DNA from: Streptomyces davaonensis JCM 4913
GTDB taxonomy: Bacteria; Actinomycetota; Actinomycetes; Streptomycetales; Streptomycetaceae
Assembly (NCBI RefSeq): GCF_000349325.1
Contig: NC_020504.1
Coordinates: 682,001-746,000, forward strand
Direction of reading: 5' to 3'
Length of the DNA: 64,000 nt
Shown: positions 26,153-35,031 of the stretch, piece after piece
How positions within the stretch are numbered: position 1 is the stretch's first letter
Layout: every line of letters begins with the position of its first letter
Translations under genes and position numbers: made by a program
The notes under the pieces: generated by a model
What the model saw: the letters and a program-made list of their open reading frames with translations, nothing else
Databases searched by the model: none
Told to the model about the DNA's origin: nothing

Positions 26153-26921
26153 ACGGGCAGGACTCGCCGAACTTGACCGCGGTGAGCGTGACCGGCTGGC
26201 CGTTCAGTGCCACACCGGCGGCCGGCTTCTGAGTGCACACCTGCCAGTTCGACTCGACCAGGATCCAACGGTCCTCCGGCGTCGCGTCCTCGACCGTGAG
26301 CGACGTGCCGGAGTCGAGCGCACTGCGGGCGGCGTTCACCGACTTGCCCTTGAAGTCGGGCATCTTCCCGTCCTTCGCGGACGGCGGCTTCTGGTCCTTC
26401 GCCGGGCAGTCCTCCTCCAACTTGACCGCACCGAAGTCGAGTTCGGTGTCGGTCGACGCCGACGTCCCGGCCTTCGTGTTCTGGCTGCACACCTTCCAAT
26501 TACGGTCGAACGCCTGCATACGGTCGCGTCCGAGCGCATCGTGGGAGTCCAGCGAGTAGAAGCCGAGTTCCTGGGCCTTGTCCTGCGCGGACTGGAGGCC
26601 CATCCCGACGAAGTCGGGCACGGTCGCCTTCTCGCCGTCGTCGGACGCGGGCTTGGCGTCCTGGGTCTCCTTGGTCTCCTTGGCCGCCGCGGATTTGGCG
26701 GGCTTGCCGACGGCCGTTTCCGTCACGGTGACGGTGGGCCGCGGTGCGGCGCTGCCGGCGCCGGTCTTCTCCTGGCCGCTGCCGTCCTCGGATCCGACGC
26801 CGACTCCGACGAAGAAGAGGAGGAGCGCGGCCGGGATCGCGACCCGCTTGCGAGCCCACTTGGGCCGAGCGTCCGACGACCCGGCGAACGGCGGCTGGGC
26901 AGGCGGCTGGTTGTACGACAT
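26151..26921 (-). CDS. Single-pass membrane protein with two PASTA domains
   Basis: 256 residues. A Pro/Gln-rich cytoplasmic N-terminus (1-27) precedes one membrane segment (about 28-43), a Lys/Glu/Ala-rich linker, then two PASTA-like repeats (about 100-170 and 185-255), each starting with PDF-G and ending with a CxxK/Q pattern (WKVCSQNTKAG and WQVCTQKPAAG). PASTA domains bind peptidoglycan fragments or similar ligands and usually sit on PknB-type kinases or PBPs; here there is no kinase or transpeptidase domain. Its function is probably cell-wall associated. The stop codon lies at the edge of the inverted-repeat element. Confidence 0.8.
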   Translation of the reverse strand: MSYNQPPAQPPFAGSSDARPKWARKRVAIPAALLLFFVGVGVGSEDGSGQEKTGAGSAAPRPTVTVTETAVGKPAKSAAAKETKETQDAKPASDDGEKATVPDFVGMGLQSAQDKAQELGFYSLDSHDALGRDRMQAFDRNWKVCSQNTKAGTSASTDTELDFGAVKLEEDCPAKDQKPPSAKDGKMPDFKGKSVNAARSALDSGTSLTVEDATPEDRWILVESNWQVCTQKPAAGVALNGQPVTLTAVKFGESCP

Positions 26922-27189
26922 TCATCCCTCACTGGTGCTGCGGTGTCAGCTGACCGTAAAGGGGCGCGAGCGAGCGATGACACGATGGGGTGGATCAGTG
27001 ACGCAACCGTGATGGAAGTGTGAACTTCGCAGGTCAGAGCCGCTCTCGGCGCCAGAAGCGGATAGCGCCCCTTCGCGCTTCCACCCACCGACCGAGCTGG
27101 GCCCAATTCCCGCCGCGTGAAAGGTAATTGGCCGCGAAGCGGGTATCCACATCACAGGTGGCATCGGGGAAGCATGGGGGGCTGACACT

Positions 27190-27867
27190 GTGGCGCGCCT
27201 GTCGTGGTCGTCCGGTCCCGTCCAGTCACGTCGCGCGCAGCGCCGCGAGGCCGTACGCCTGCTGCGGGCCGGCGGGCTCTACGGGCCCAGGTTCCGCGAA
27301 GTGTTCCCGGCACTGGTGCTGGTGGTGGCGATGGTGTGCGCCGTGGTCGCGCTGCTCGCGTGGGGATACCGCGCCGTGGGGATCGCGGTGCCGATCACCG
27401 GTGTCGTAGTGGTCGTCGGCGCGGCCGTCCTCTGGGTGCGCCACCAGCGACCGGGAGCCCGCCGACGCATCGGGTACTACACCCCGGACGACCTTCTCGA
27501 ACTCGACACCCAGGGCCTGGCGCTGGCCGTGGCGCGGATGCTGCGCCGGGACGGCTGGCGGGTACGGCTGATACCCGCGCCCGACCGGCCGCGCGTGCGG
27601 GCCCACAACACCGACGGGTGCCACGTCGACGTGGCCTTCCGGCCGGTGGCCGAACCCCTCCCCGACGAGGAACCAGCACATCGCCGCACACACCGCGGGA
27701 AGCCCGACGAGGAAGTCCTCCGCGTGGTCGTCCACCGGGGTACGTTCGCGGCCCGCGACGTCCAGTGGGCGCGGCGGGACGGCAGGACCCGGCTGCTCGA
27801 CGGCCCTGCGCTGCGGCGTTGGGGAGCGGGCGAGGAGCTGGGTGTGCTGCTGGCCGAAGAGGTGTGA
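27190..27867 (+). CDS. Membrane protein with Mrr-like restriction-endonuclease fold domain
   Basis: 225 residues from a GTG start. Two hydrophobic segments (about 38-60 and 63-82) are followed by a domain resembling the Mrr/RecB-type endonuclease fold (YTPDDLLELDTQGLALAVARMLRRDGW, VDVAFR, LLDGPALRRW). The usual E/QxK catalytic pair is not clear: the strand after the Asp reads VLRVVVHRG. It may therefore be a non-catalytic or atypical member. The family's role is uncertain. Confidence 0.65.
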   Translation: MARLSWSSGPVQSRRAQRREAVRLLRAGGLYGPRFREVFPALVLVVAMVCAVVALLAWGYRAVGIAVPITGVVVVVGAAVLWVRHQRPGARRRIGYYTPDDLLELDTQGLALAVARMLRRDGWRVRLIPAPDRPRVRAHNTDGCHVDVAFRPVAEPLPDEEPAHRRTHRGKPDEEVLRVVVHRGTFAARDVQWARRDGRTRLLDGPALRRWGAGEELGVLLAEEV

Positions 27868-27935
27868 CGGCACCATCTGCCCCGCTGTGCGGGGCGGTAC
27901 CCGTCGGCCGACTGCCGTGGGGCAGGATGAGCACC

Positions 27936-28265
27936 ATGAGCGTAGTCAAGATCAACGTACTGACCGTTCCCGCAGAGCAGCGCGAGACCCTGGAGAAGCG
28001 CTTCGCCTCCCGCGCGCACGCCGTGGAGAACTCCGACGGCTTCGAGTGGTTCGAACTCCTCCGTCCCGTCGAAGGCACCGACAACTACCTCGTCTACACC
28101 CGCTGGCGCGACGAGGAGTCCTTCCAGGCGTGGATGGAGGGCCCGATGAAGTCGGCCCACCAGGGCGGCGGCTCGGAAGGCGGCGACCGCCCCCGCCCTG
28201 CGGCCAGCGGCTCCACCCTGTGGTCCTTCGACGTGGTCCAGCAGGCCGGCCCCAAGGGCGAGTGA
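27936..28265 (+). CDS. Antibiotic-biosynthesis-monooxygenase-like (HmoA/ABM fold) protein
   Basis: 109 residues from ATG 27936, nine bases after an AGG; an in-frame ATG at 27927 is also possible. It is a small dimeric alpha-beta barrel: INVLTVPAEQRETLEKRFASRA, then NSDGFEWFELLRP and YLVYTRWRDEESFQAWM, the typical ABM pattern. Related proteins include heme-degrading monooxygenases and small quinone-forming oxygenases. The neighbours give no pathway. A strong terminator follows. Confidence 0.8.
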   Translation: MSVVKINVLTVPAEQRETLEKRFASRAHAVENSDGFEWFELLRPVEGTDNYLVYTRWRDEESFQAWMEGPMKSAHQGGGSEGGDRPRPAASGSTLWSFDVVQQAGPKGE

Positions 28266-28280
28266 CGCCAACGGTCCTGA

Positions 28281-28316
28281 CGTCACCTGGCGCGACGTGG
28301 ACCACGCCAGGTGACG
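28281..28316. terminator. Bidirectional hairpin terminator, perfect 12-bp stem
   Basis: Arms 28281-28292 and 28305-28316 (CGTCACCTGGCG and its complement) pair perfectly with a 12-base loop, between the convergent genes ending at 28265 (+) and 28354 (-). Confidence 0.75.
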
Positions 28317-28353
28317 CGGCCGACGCCCTCCGACCGCCCCGGGTTCTGTGCCG

Positions 28354-28977
28354 TCAGTCGAATGCCACAACCAGGCGAACACCGTCGTCACCGAAGCGGC
28401 CGGCCAGAGCCTTCATCACGGCGAAGACATGCGGCCAGTGAGTCCCCGAACCCAGCACAGCTCCCGCGGTCAGTGGTTCGTAGGCGCAGACCAGATCGTC
28501 GGTGGTCCACTCAACGCGTCCTGAGCCGCTGTGCGAGTCCACCGGTGGCACGCCCACCAAAGCCAGGACCTCCGGCGGCCACTGCTGGGATACGAGCCGG
28601 CTGTACCGCGTCGACGGCAGCGACTTCTTGTGCCAGGTGACTCGGCCGACGAAGTGTTCAGCCCCGATCGCGGAATCGATGGAGGCGAGCTCCCCCCAAC
28701 TCACCCAGCTCGCGCTGTCCATCTCGCCCTGGGCAACCCAGGGGCCCAGCTGCGAGCGCATGCCGCTCGACAGGTCAGCGGGAAGACCACGACCGGGTGC
28801 AAGGGGCGCGAAGCCCGCGTAGTTGCGCACGCCGAAGAGAAGACCGAAGGCCGTGTAGTCGGTCTCGTCGTACAGCGGCCACAGATCGATGGCGGTCACC
28901 CATGTCTCACCGTCGTAGTCCTCGGTGCCTGCATAAGGGTGACGGAACTCGATCCCGCCGTAGATGTCCGTGCCCAT
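28354..28977 (-). CDS. Hypothetical protein
   Basis: 207 residues, starting MGTDIYGGIEFRHP. It has no signal peptide, no membrane segment and no motif I can assign. It is rich in Trp and acidic residues, with short aromatic-rich stretches (VTAIDLWPLYDETDYTAFGL). Coding is supported by GC-rich third positions and clean ends next to a terminator; the competing + strand frames have Arg-rich shadow composition. Function is not known. Confidence 0.65.
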   Translation of the reverse strand: MGTDIYGGIEFRHPYAGTEDYDGETWVTAIDLWPLYDETDYTAFGLLFGVRNYAGFAPLAPGRGLPADLSSGMRSQLGPWVAQGEMDSASWVSWGELASIDSAIGAEHFVGRVTWHKKSLPSTRYSRLVSQQWPPEVLALVGVPPVDSHSGSGRVEWTTDDLVCAYEPLTAGAVLGSGTHWPHVFAVMKALAGRFGDDGVRLVVAFD

Positions 28978-29057
28978 GGTGGCGCACCATAACGGGCCGG
29001 CCGCGACCGCAGAAACTCAGTGGCCGCCTGAACCAGCGGCGCCCCAAGCTGTCCACC

Positions 29058-29651
29058 ATGAACGAACCGCAGCGCGAGATCCGTGCGGCCCATACGGAGT
29101 CCACGATCACCGTCTACCAGGCGTACGCCCCGGAGATCGGCCTGGCCGCCGTCCGCGAGGGCCGCTTCCCCGCCGCGTGGAAGCGGGACCGCATGACGTG
29201 GATCAAGCCGTCGTTCCTGTGGATGATGTACCGCTGCGGCTGGGGCACGAAGGCGGGGCAGGAGACCGTTCTCGCCGTCGAGATCAGCCGTGACGGTTTC
29301 GAGTGGGCGTTGCGACACGCGTGTCTGTCCAGCTACGTCCGTGGGGTGCATCCCGACCAGGCCACCTGGCAGCGGCAGTTGAAGCGGGCGCCCACCCGCG
29401 TGCAGTGGGACCCCGAGCGGGACCTGCACCTACGGCCGTTGCCGTACCGGTCCCTCCAGCTCGGCCTCTCCGGTGAGGCCGTACGGCGCTACGCGGACGA
29501 GTGGACGGTCGCCATCCGTGACGTGACTCCGCTCGCCCATGCAGTGCACGCCCAGGTCAAGGCTGGTCAGCTGGATGCCGCCACCCGAATGCTGCCCAAG
29601 GAACAGCCGTACGCGGATGGCGCGGAGCTTCTCTCTCACCTAGGAGGCTGA
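29058..29651 (+). CDS. DUF4291 family protein
   Basis: 197 residues from ATG 29058; the frame is open further upstream but overlaps the divergent gene's start. The sequence REIRAAHTESTITVYQAY followed by MTWIKPSFLWMMYRCGW is characteristic of DUF4291, a widespread family without an established function. It has no export signal. It starts 80 bases from the divergent hypothetical gene at 28977. Confidence 0.8.
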   Translation: MNEPQREIRAAHTESTITVYQAYAPEIGLAAVREGRFPAAWKRDRMTWIKPSFLWMMYRCGWGTKAGQETVLAVEISRDGFEWALRHACLSSYVRGVHPDQATWQRQLKRAPTRVQWDPERDLHLRPLPYRSLQLGLSGEAVRRYADEWTVAIRDVTPLAHAVHAQVKAGQLDAATRMLPKEQPYADGAELLSHLGG

Positions 29652-29819
29652 CGGCACGGCCGGGCTCGCCGCTCCTCAGGTGCTCGGCCTGAAGCCACCT
29701 GGTCGCGCCCTCAACATCCCGGCACAATGAGCGCTGTCCCGTTTCCAGCAGGTGACTCCGGCAGCGCGTCGCCCGGCACACCGGCCAACCATCCGACGGT
29801 TCCTCGGGAGTTGTGGGCG

Positions 29820-30695
29820 ATGAGCGTACGTCGTACCAGCCTGGGACGTTTCCGGTCCGCCGCCTGCGTGCTGAGTCTGGTCGTCGGGGCTGTTCTCGGG
29901 TTGTCCGGGACGGGTTCGGCCGTCGGGCCCGTGGCAGGACCGGCGCGTGCCGCTTCCGCGGTGGAGGCCCTCGGGATCGCCGGGACGGCCTGGGGCGTGG
30001 ATCAGCGCACGGGGACGCTGCGGGTTGATGTCGACTCGTCCGTGTCAGCGGGCGATCTCGCTCGGCTGCGGCAGGTCGCCGAGCGTTCGGACGTGCGCGT
30101 CGTTCTTCAGCGGGAGGAAGGGCGGCTGCGCACCCTCGTGTCCGGTGGTGACGGTGTCTTCGCCGCCGGGTTGCGCTGCTCGGCAGGGGTCAACGTGCGC
30201 AGTGGGACCACCTACTACTTCGTCACCGCCGGGCATTGCACCGATGCCGCATCCACCTGGTACACCACTTCCGCCCAGACCACCTCGATCGGGCCCACGA
30301 CCAGCAGTAGCTTCCCGGGCAATGACTTCGGTGTCGTCCGGTACGCCAACGCCGCCGTGCCGCACCCGGGAACGATCGGGACCGTTGACATCACCGGCAC
30401 CGCTACCGCATATGTCGGCCAGAGCGTTTGCCGCCGCGGCTCGACCACCGGTGTGCGCTGCGGTGTGGTCACGGGGTTGAACGCGACCGTCAACTACGGT
30501 GGCGGCAGCATCGTCTACGGGCTCATCCGGACCAACATCTGCGCCGAGCCCGGCGACAGCGGCGGGCCGCTCTACGCGGGCGACAAGATCATTGGCATCC
30601 TCTCGGGCGGCTCCGGCAACTGCACCACCGGGGGCACCACTTACTACCAGCCCATCCAGGAAGTCCTCAGCAGCCAAGGCCTGTCCGTCTACTGA
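29820..30695 (+). CDS. Secreted streptogrisin-like serine protease (peptidase S1)
   Basis: 291 residues from ATG 29820. A signal peptide with Arg-rich start (about 1-35) is followed by a short propeptide (about 45-110) and a chymotrypsin-fold protease. Catalytic residues: His in TAGHC, Asp in NDFGVVRY and Ser in EPGDSGGPL. Six Cys in the mature part fit three disulfides, including CSAG/GHC and CRRG/RCG pairs as in streptogrisins. It is presumably self-activated outside the cell. The propeptide is shorter than in large streptogrisin precursors. Confidence 0.9.
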   Translation: MSVRRTSLGRFRSAACVLSLVVGAVLGLSGTGSAVGPVAGPARAASAVEALGIAGTAWGVDQRTGTLRVDVDSSVSAGDLARLRQVAERSDVRVVLQREEGRLRTLVSGGDGVFAAGLRCSAGVNVRSGTTYYFVTAGHCTDAASTWYTTSAQTTSIGPTTSSSFPGNDFGVVRYANAAVPHPGTIGTVDITGTATAYVGQSVCRRGSTTGVRCGVVTGLNATVNYGGGSIVYGLIRTNICAEPGDSGGPLYAGDKIIGILSGGSGNCTTGGTTYYQPIQEVLSSQGLSVY

Positions 30696-30807
30696 CCCAT
30701 CGCCGTCGCGAACTCCCGTGGGAACAACGCCTCGACGTGGGCACTGACGTACCTACACAAACCGAGATTGACCAGCCTCCGCCCCGAAGATCGGGGACCA
30801 TGCGGGC

Positions 30808-31665
30808 ATGCACTCGGACGGTTGGCAACTCACCGAAGACATCGACGACTTCCTCTCCCGGGGCGGGGACTTCCTGCGTTCACGGCCCGCGCTGCACACC
30901 ATGCCGCTGACCGTGATCGAGAAGCTCCGGACCGAAGGGACGGCCGAATTCGGCGGCGGGGCAACGCTCTTCGGGCGGCTGGAGGAGAGGGGTGAGGTCC
31001 GCGGCATCTTCTACCGGCTACCGTCCCGTGGCCTGAGCCCCACTCCGCTCTCCCCCGAGGGCGCCGACCGCCTCGCCGCCCACCTCGCCGGGCTCGGTCA
31101 CCCCCTTCCCTACGTCAGCGCGGAGCACGGCACCGCCACCGCATTCGCCCAGGCCTGGCAGCGGTACACGGGCGCTACGGCGAAGCTCACCACGCGGATC
31201 CGTCTGTACCGTCTCGGCACGCTCACCCCGCCGCAGCCGACCCCGGAGGGCCGGGGGCGGGCCGCGGGCGAGCGGGATCTCGATCAAGTCGTGCGGTGGT
31301 GCGGTGAGTTCGTCGACACCGTCGGCGAGGTCCCCGCCGTGGATGCCCGCTCCTGGGCCGGATCGCGCTTCGCCGACCGGCACTTCACCTTCTGGGAGAC
31401 CCCGGACGGCACGCCCGCCTCCATGGCGGCCGTGACCACCATGGTCGCCGGGATGGTCCGGGTGGACCCCGTCTACACCCCGGCCCACCTCAGGGGACGC
31501 GGCTACGCGGGTGCCGTGACGGTCGAGGTGAGCCGGGCCGCGCTCACCGCGGGAGCCACGGACGTCGTGCTCTTCGCGGACCCCGACAACCCCACCAGCA
31601 ATGCCCTCTACCAGCGGATCGGGTACGTCCCGATCGCCGAGTGGGCCGTGTACGACTTCCGCTAG
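30808..31665 (+). CDS. GNAT-family N-acetyltransferase
   Basis: 285 residues. The C-terminal half (about 150-285) is the GNAT fold: VDPVYTPAHLRGRGYAGAVTVEV holds the acetyl-CoA-binding R/QxxGxG/A motif, and LFADPDNPTSNALYQRIGY the later conserved strand-helix. The N-terminal 140 residues form a second, degenerate-looking domain. The substrate is unknown. It converges on the erythromycin esterase gene, and their 3' ends overlap by 4 bases. Confidence 0.85.
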   Translation: MHSDGWQLTEDIDDFLSRGGDFLRSRPALHTMPLTVIEKLRTEGTAEFGGGATLFGRLEERGEVRGIFYRLPSRGLSPTPLSPEGADRLAAHLAGLGHPLPYVSAEHGTATAFAQAWQRYTGATAKLTTRIRLYRLGTLTPPQPTPEGRGRAAGERDLDQVVRWCGEFVDTVGEVPAVDARSWAGSRFADRHFTFWETPDGTPASMAAVTTMVAGMVRVDPVYTPAHLRGRGYAGAVTVEVSRAALTAGATDVVLFADPDNPTSNALYQRIGYVPIAEWAVYDFR

Positions 31666-32864
31666 CTCTGCCGGACGTCCTTGACGAACACGAGGGCGTC
31701 GGGGTCGGTCAGATGGCCGGGGTCGAGAGGGGCGTAGCCGAACCAGGGGGACTCTCGGGGAGTGGGGCGTGCGGCGCCGAGGGCGGTGGCCAGTCGGCGG
31801 GGCGCTACTACGCAGCTGTCCTCGGGGAGTTCGTACAGGAGGCCCTCGATGGAGTCCGCGGGCGGGGTGTCCACTCCCTGGTGCCGGATGGTGCCGACGG
31901 CGGTGGCCGCGAAGGCATAGTCCTGGCCGAGTTGGGCGTGCACGAGGGCGCCCGCGCTCCACCACTCCAGCAGTTTTCCGGCCATCCGCATGCTGCTCTT
32001 CCTTCGCTGGAGGTGGGCGTTGTGGGCGTGGGCGAGCACCGGGCCGCGTTCGGTGAGGGCCAGGAGGTTCTGCGCCATCATCTGACCGCGCGTGGCTAGG
32101 AGTTGAGTCATTCGGGCCGGTGAGGTGTCGGCCATCCCGTGGTGGTAGCGCAGCAGGCCGATGGCGGTACGGCCGTAGAGGCGCGCTCGGTCCCAGTCGC
32201 CCCGTGAGGTCGTGTTGATGAGGTGGGGTGTCTGTGTGTCGAGCAGAGCCACCAAGTCGTCGGCGAGCAGGCGTAGTTGGCGGGCCTCGGGTGACTGGCC
32301 CACCGACTGGGTGGGGTCCGTCATCGCGGCCTGCTTGGTCCAACGGGCGTCCGGGCCCAGCAGGTCGTCGAGTGTCTGCGGCGTGCCCGGGAGGAGGTCC
32401 GCGTCCACATGGAGTGAGAGGTATCCGAGGAGTGCGGTGAGGGCCTGGCGGGGGCTCTCGGCCTCGGCCATCTCCAGCGGGCCGTCGAATCCGGCGAAGT
32501 GGAGGCGGTCGGATGCCGGCCTGCCCTCGTTGTAGGCGTGCATCCAGGAGACGAGGTCGCGGTTGGCGGCCGAGGCGCCCCAGCCGTGGCTGAAGCCGTG
32601 CCGCATGGTCTCGTCGAGCGTTCCGGTGCCCGAGGTGACGTAGTCGTCGACCAGTAGGCCCCTCATGCAGTCGCTCTCGATCGCGATGGTGCGGTAGCCC
32701 TCCTGTTCGACGAGCCGGCGGAAGAGGTCGTTGCGGACGGCGAGCAGAGCGTCCTCGCCGTGGGTGGGCTCGCCCAGGGCGAGCAGTCGGGGGCGGGCCG
32801 GGAGCAGTCTCATGACGGTGGCCGCCTCGACGGCATGGGCGGTTTCCTTGATGTCGGTCGCCAT
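31662..32864 (-). CDS. Erythromycin esterase family protein
   Basis: 400 residues from ATG 32864; longer frames start in another gene. Family motifs are present: LLALGEPTHGEDALL with the probable catalytic His, TIAIESD with a conserved Glu, and HAHNAHLQR further on. Family members open macrolide lactones or hydrolyse other esters; many chromosomal members have unknown substrates. It is divergent from a double-HTH MerR regulator with a strong palindrome between them, so it is probably drug- or ligand-induced (inference). Confidence 0.85.
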   Translation of the reverse strand: MATDIKETAHAVEAATVMRLLPARPRLLALGEPTHGEDALLAVRNDLFRRLVEQEGYRTIAIESDCMRGLLVDDYVTSGTGTLDETMRHGFSHGWGASAANRDLVSWMHAYNEGRPASDRLHFAGFDGPLEMAEAESPRQALTALLGYLSLHVDADLLPGTPQTLDDLLGPDARWTKQAAMTDPTQSVGQSPEARQLRLLADDLVALLDTQTPHLINTTSRGDWDRARLYGRTAIGLLRYHHGMADTSPARMTQLLATRGQMMAQNLLALTERGPVLAHAHNAHLQRRKSSMRMAGKLLEWWSAGALVHAQLGQDYAFAATAVGTIRHQGVDTPPADSIEGLLYELPEDSCVVAPRRLATALGAARPTPRESPWFGYAPLDPGHLTDPDALVFVKDVRQS

Positions 32865-32867
32865 GCC

Positions 32868-32897
32868 TTCAACGGTATCGTTGAACCTCCGGTTGAA
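32868..32897. promoter_or_regulatory. Palindromic operator region between the esterase and MerR/TioE-like genes
   Basis: TTCAACGGTATCGTTGAA (32868-32885) is a near-perfect 18-bp palindrome, and a third GTTGAA follows at 32892-32897. It fills the 57-base gap between the divergent starts, the expected place for a MerR-type operator. Confidence 0.6.
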
Positions 32898-32921
32898 ACT
32901 TTCCGCGATATCGTCCGGTGA

Positions 32922-33647
32922 ATGGGGCGAATGGATGGACACAACCTTCAAAGCGGTGAGCGACTGAGGCCCGTTGATCTGGCGCGCGAGCACGGTCTGT
33001 CGACGCAGGCGGTCCGCAATTACGAGGAGGCGGGGATCCTTCCGGCCGCCGGTCGCACGCCCAGCGGCTACCGCACCTACACCCCGCTGCACGCGGCTGC
33101 CCTGCGTACGTTCCTCGCCCTGGTTCCGGGCCACGGCCATCAGACGGCCACGTCGATCATGCGGGCCGTCAACGAGGGCACGGACGACGAGGCGTTCCGG
33201 CAGATCGACGCCGGCCACGCCGAACTCCTCGCCGACCGCCGGACGCTCCAGGCCGTGGAGAACGCGCTGCGGGACCTGGAACCCACCACGTCGGTCGAGA
33301 CCGGCGCCCTGTTCATCGGCACGCTGGCCCACGAACTCGGCATCCGGCCCGCGACGCTGCGCAAATGGGAGCGGGCCGGGCTGGTGCGCCCCCGCCGCGA
33401 CCCGCGGACCGGGTACCGGGTCTACGACGAGGCCGACGTACGGGATGCCCGGCTGGCTCACCAGCTCCGGCGCGGCGGATACCTGCTGGAGCAGATCGCG
33501 CCGCTGATCACCCAGGTGCGGGCGGCCGGGGGCCTGGAGCCGCTGGAGGCGGCGCTGGAGGACTGGCGCGGGCGGCTGTCCGCCCGGGGCCGGGCGATGC
33601 TGCGCGGGGCCGCGGAGCTGGAGACGTATCTGCGCCGGCGTGGCTGA
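32922..33647 (+). CDS. TioE-like MerR regulator with two HTH domains
   Basis: 241 residues (a Met at 32931 is an alternative start). Two MerR-type winged helices are seen: residues about 16-85 (DLAREHGLSTQAVRNYEEAGIL) and about 135-200 (LAHELGIRPATLRKWERAGLV). This tandem layout is that of the TioE subgroup of MerR-like regulators. A long helical segment closes the protein. It probably controls the divergent erythromycin esterase and itself. Confidence 0.85.
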   Translation: MGRMDGHNLQSGERLRPVDLAREHGLSTQAVRNYEEAGILPAAGRTPSGYRTYTPLHAAALRTFLALVPGHGHQTATSIMRAVNEGTDDEAFRQIDAGHAELLADRRTLQAVENALRDLEPTTSVETGALFIGTLAHELGIRPATLRKWERAGLVRPRRDPRTGYRVYDEADVRDARLAHQLRRGGYLLEQIAPLITQVRAAGGLEPLEAALEDWRGRLSARGRAMLRGAAELETYLRRRG

Positions 33648-33692
33648 GACCGTCGTAGGGTGAGCCCCGCACGTGAAGGACAGGAGGCTGAG

Positions 33693-34379
33693 GTGGCCGG
33701 GACAACCGTGACCGAGACGACGGTCGCCGAGGTGATGGCCGAGCTGGCCGAGCTCGAGGACCCCAGGATTCACGCCGTGAACGAGAAGCACGGTGACGAT
33801 CACGGGGTGAACCTCACCAAGCTGCGCGCGGTGGCCAAGCGGCTCAAGACACAGCAGGACCTCGCCTGTCGGCTCTGGGAGACCGGGGACTCCGCCGCGC
33901 GGCTGCTGGCCCTGCTGATCTGTCGGCCGAAGGCGTTCGAGCGTGATCAGTTGGACGGCATGCTGCGCGAGGCTCGTTCGCCCAAGGTGCAGGACTGGCT
34001 GGTCAACTACGTCGTGAAGAAGAGCCCGCACTGCGAGGAGCTGCGCCTGGCCTGGTTCACCGATCCCGACCCGGTGGTGGCCGGTGCGAGCTGGGCGCTG
34101 ACCGGCGATCGCGTGGCGAAGAAGCCCGAGGGGCTCGATCTTCCGGGGCTGCTCGACCTCGTCGAGGCGGACATGCGCAGCGCCCCGGATCGTGTCCAGT
34201 GGTCGATGAACTACTGCCTTGCCCAGATCGGCATCGGGCACGCCGAGCTGCGGGCGCGCGCCCTTGCCATCGGTGAGCGCCTCGGCGTGTTCGAGGACTA
34301 CCCGACCTCCCCGGGCTGCACCTCTCCCTACGCACCGGCCTGGATCAACGAGATGGTGCGCCGGAAGGACGAGAAGTAA
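33693..34379 (+). CDS. AlkD-like DNA alkylation repair (HEAT-repeat) protein
   Basis: 228 residues from a GTG start with a strong AGGAGG five bases upstream; an earlier in-frame start at 33660 lacks such a site. The sequence resembles AlkD-type HEAT-repeat DNA glycosylases: NLTKLRAVAKRLKTQQDLACRLWETG near the start and LRLAWFTDPDPVVAGASWAL in the middle. It would bind and excise alkylated bases. Its last 35 bases overlap the 3' end of the convergent HAD gene. Confidence 0.75.
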   Translation: MAGTTVTETTVAEVMAELAELEDPRIHAVNEKHGDDHGVNLTKLRAVAKRLKTQQDLACRLWETGDSAARLLALLICRPKAFERDQLDGMLREARSPKVQDWLVNYVVKKSPHCEELRLAWFTDPDPVVAGASWALTGDRVAKKPEGLDLPGLLDLVEADMRSAPDRVQWSMNYCLAQIGIGHAELRARALAIGERLGVFEDYPTSPGCTSPYAPAWINEMVRRKDEK

Positions 34380-35031
34380 GGGCCTCGTCGCGCGCGAAGG
34401 CCAGGATGTGCGGGACCGCCTCGCTCAGCGTCGTGAAGTGGCGGTGCACTCCCTCCACCGGGGCCGGCGTGTTCACGCCCCACACCGTCATGCCCGCCCT
34501 CAGCCCGGACCGCACCCCGGACGGGGCGTCCTCGACGACCAGACAGGATGCCGGGTCGGCGCCCAGGAGTGCGGCCGCCTGGAGGTAGGGGACGGGTGAG
34601 GGCTTGCCCTCCGCCACGGCGGCCGCGTCCACGATCACGTCCGGTACCGGCAGACCGGTCCGCGCGAAGCGGCCGCGTACCCGGTGCTCGTAGTTCGAGG
34701 TCACCAGGGCCCAGGAGCCCGGGGGCAGGTCGTGCAGGAGGTCGGACGCGCCGCCGAAGGCCTGGTAGTCGCCGGTCCGGACGTCGTCGTCCTCCAGCTC
34801 GTGCAGCGCGGCCAGGCACGCGTGCGGATCCTCGTCGGGTGCGACCTGTGCGAACGTCTCCATCGGCCGCGTCCGCAGAGCCACCTGGTAGACCTCGTCC
34901 GCGTCCAGGCCGTACCGCTGCGCCCAGGTCGCCCAGACGCGGCGCTGGTTGTGCACCGCGTCCATCAGCGTGCCGTCGACGTCGAAGAGGACATACGTCG
35001 TACGGGCCGACGACGCGGGTTCACTGGTCAT
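34345..35031 (-). CDS. HAD-superfamily hydrolase
   Basis: 228 residues with all HAD motifs: LFDVDGTLMD (I, nucleophile Asp), LVTSN (II), EGKPSP with the Lys (III) and LVVEDAPSG (IV). A cap domain sits between motifs I and II. It is a probable sugar-phosphate or similar phosphatase. Its ATG overlaps the MFS stop (ATGA), so it is part of the same operon as the biosynthetic genes, as the last gene. Whether it takes part in the pathway is not clear. Confidence 0.82.
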   Translation of the reverse strand: MTSEPASSARTTYVLFDVDGTLMDAVHNQRRVWATWAQRYGLDADEVYQVALRTRPMETFAQVAPDEDPHACLAALHELEDDDVRTGDYQAFGGASDLLHDLPPGSWALVTSNYEHRVRGRFARTGLPVPDVIVDAAAVAEGKPSPVPYLQAAALLGADPASCLVVEDAPSGVRSGLRAGMTVWGVNTPAPVEGVHRHFTTLSEAVPHILAFARDEALTSRPSGAPSR

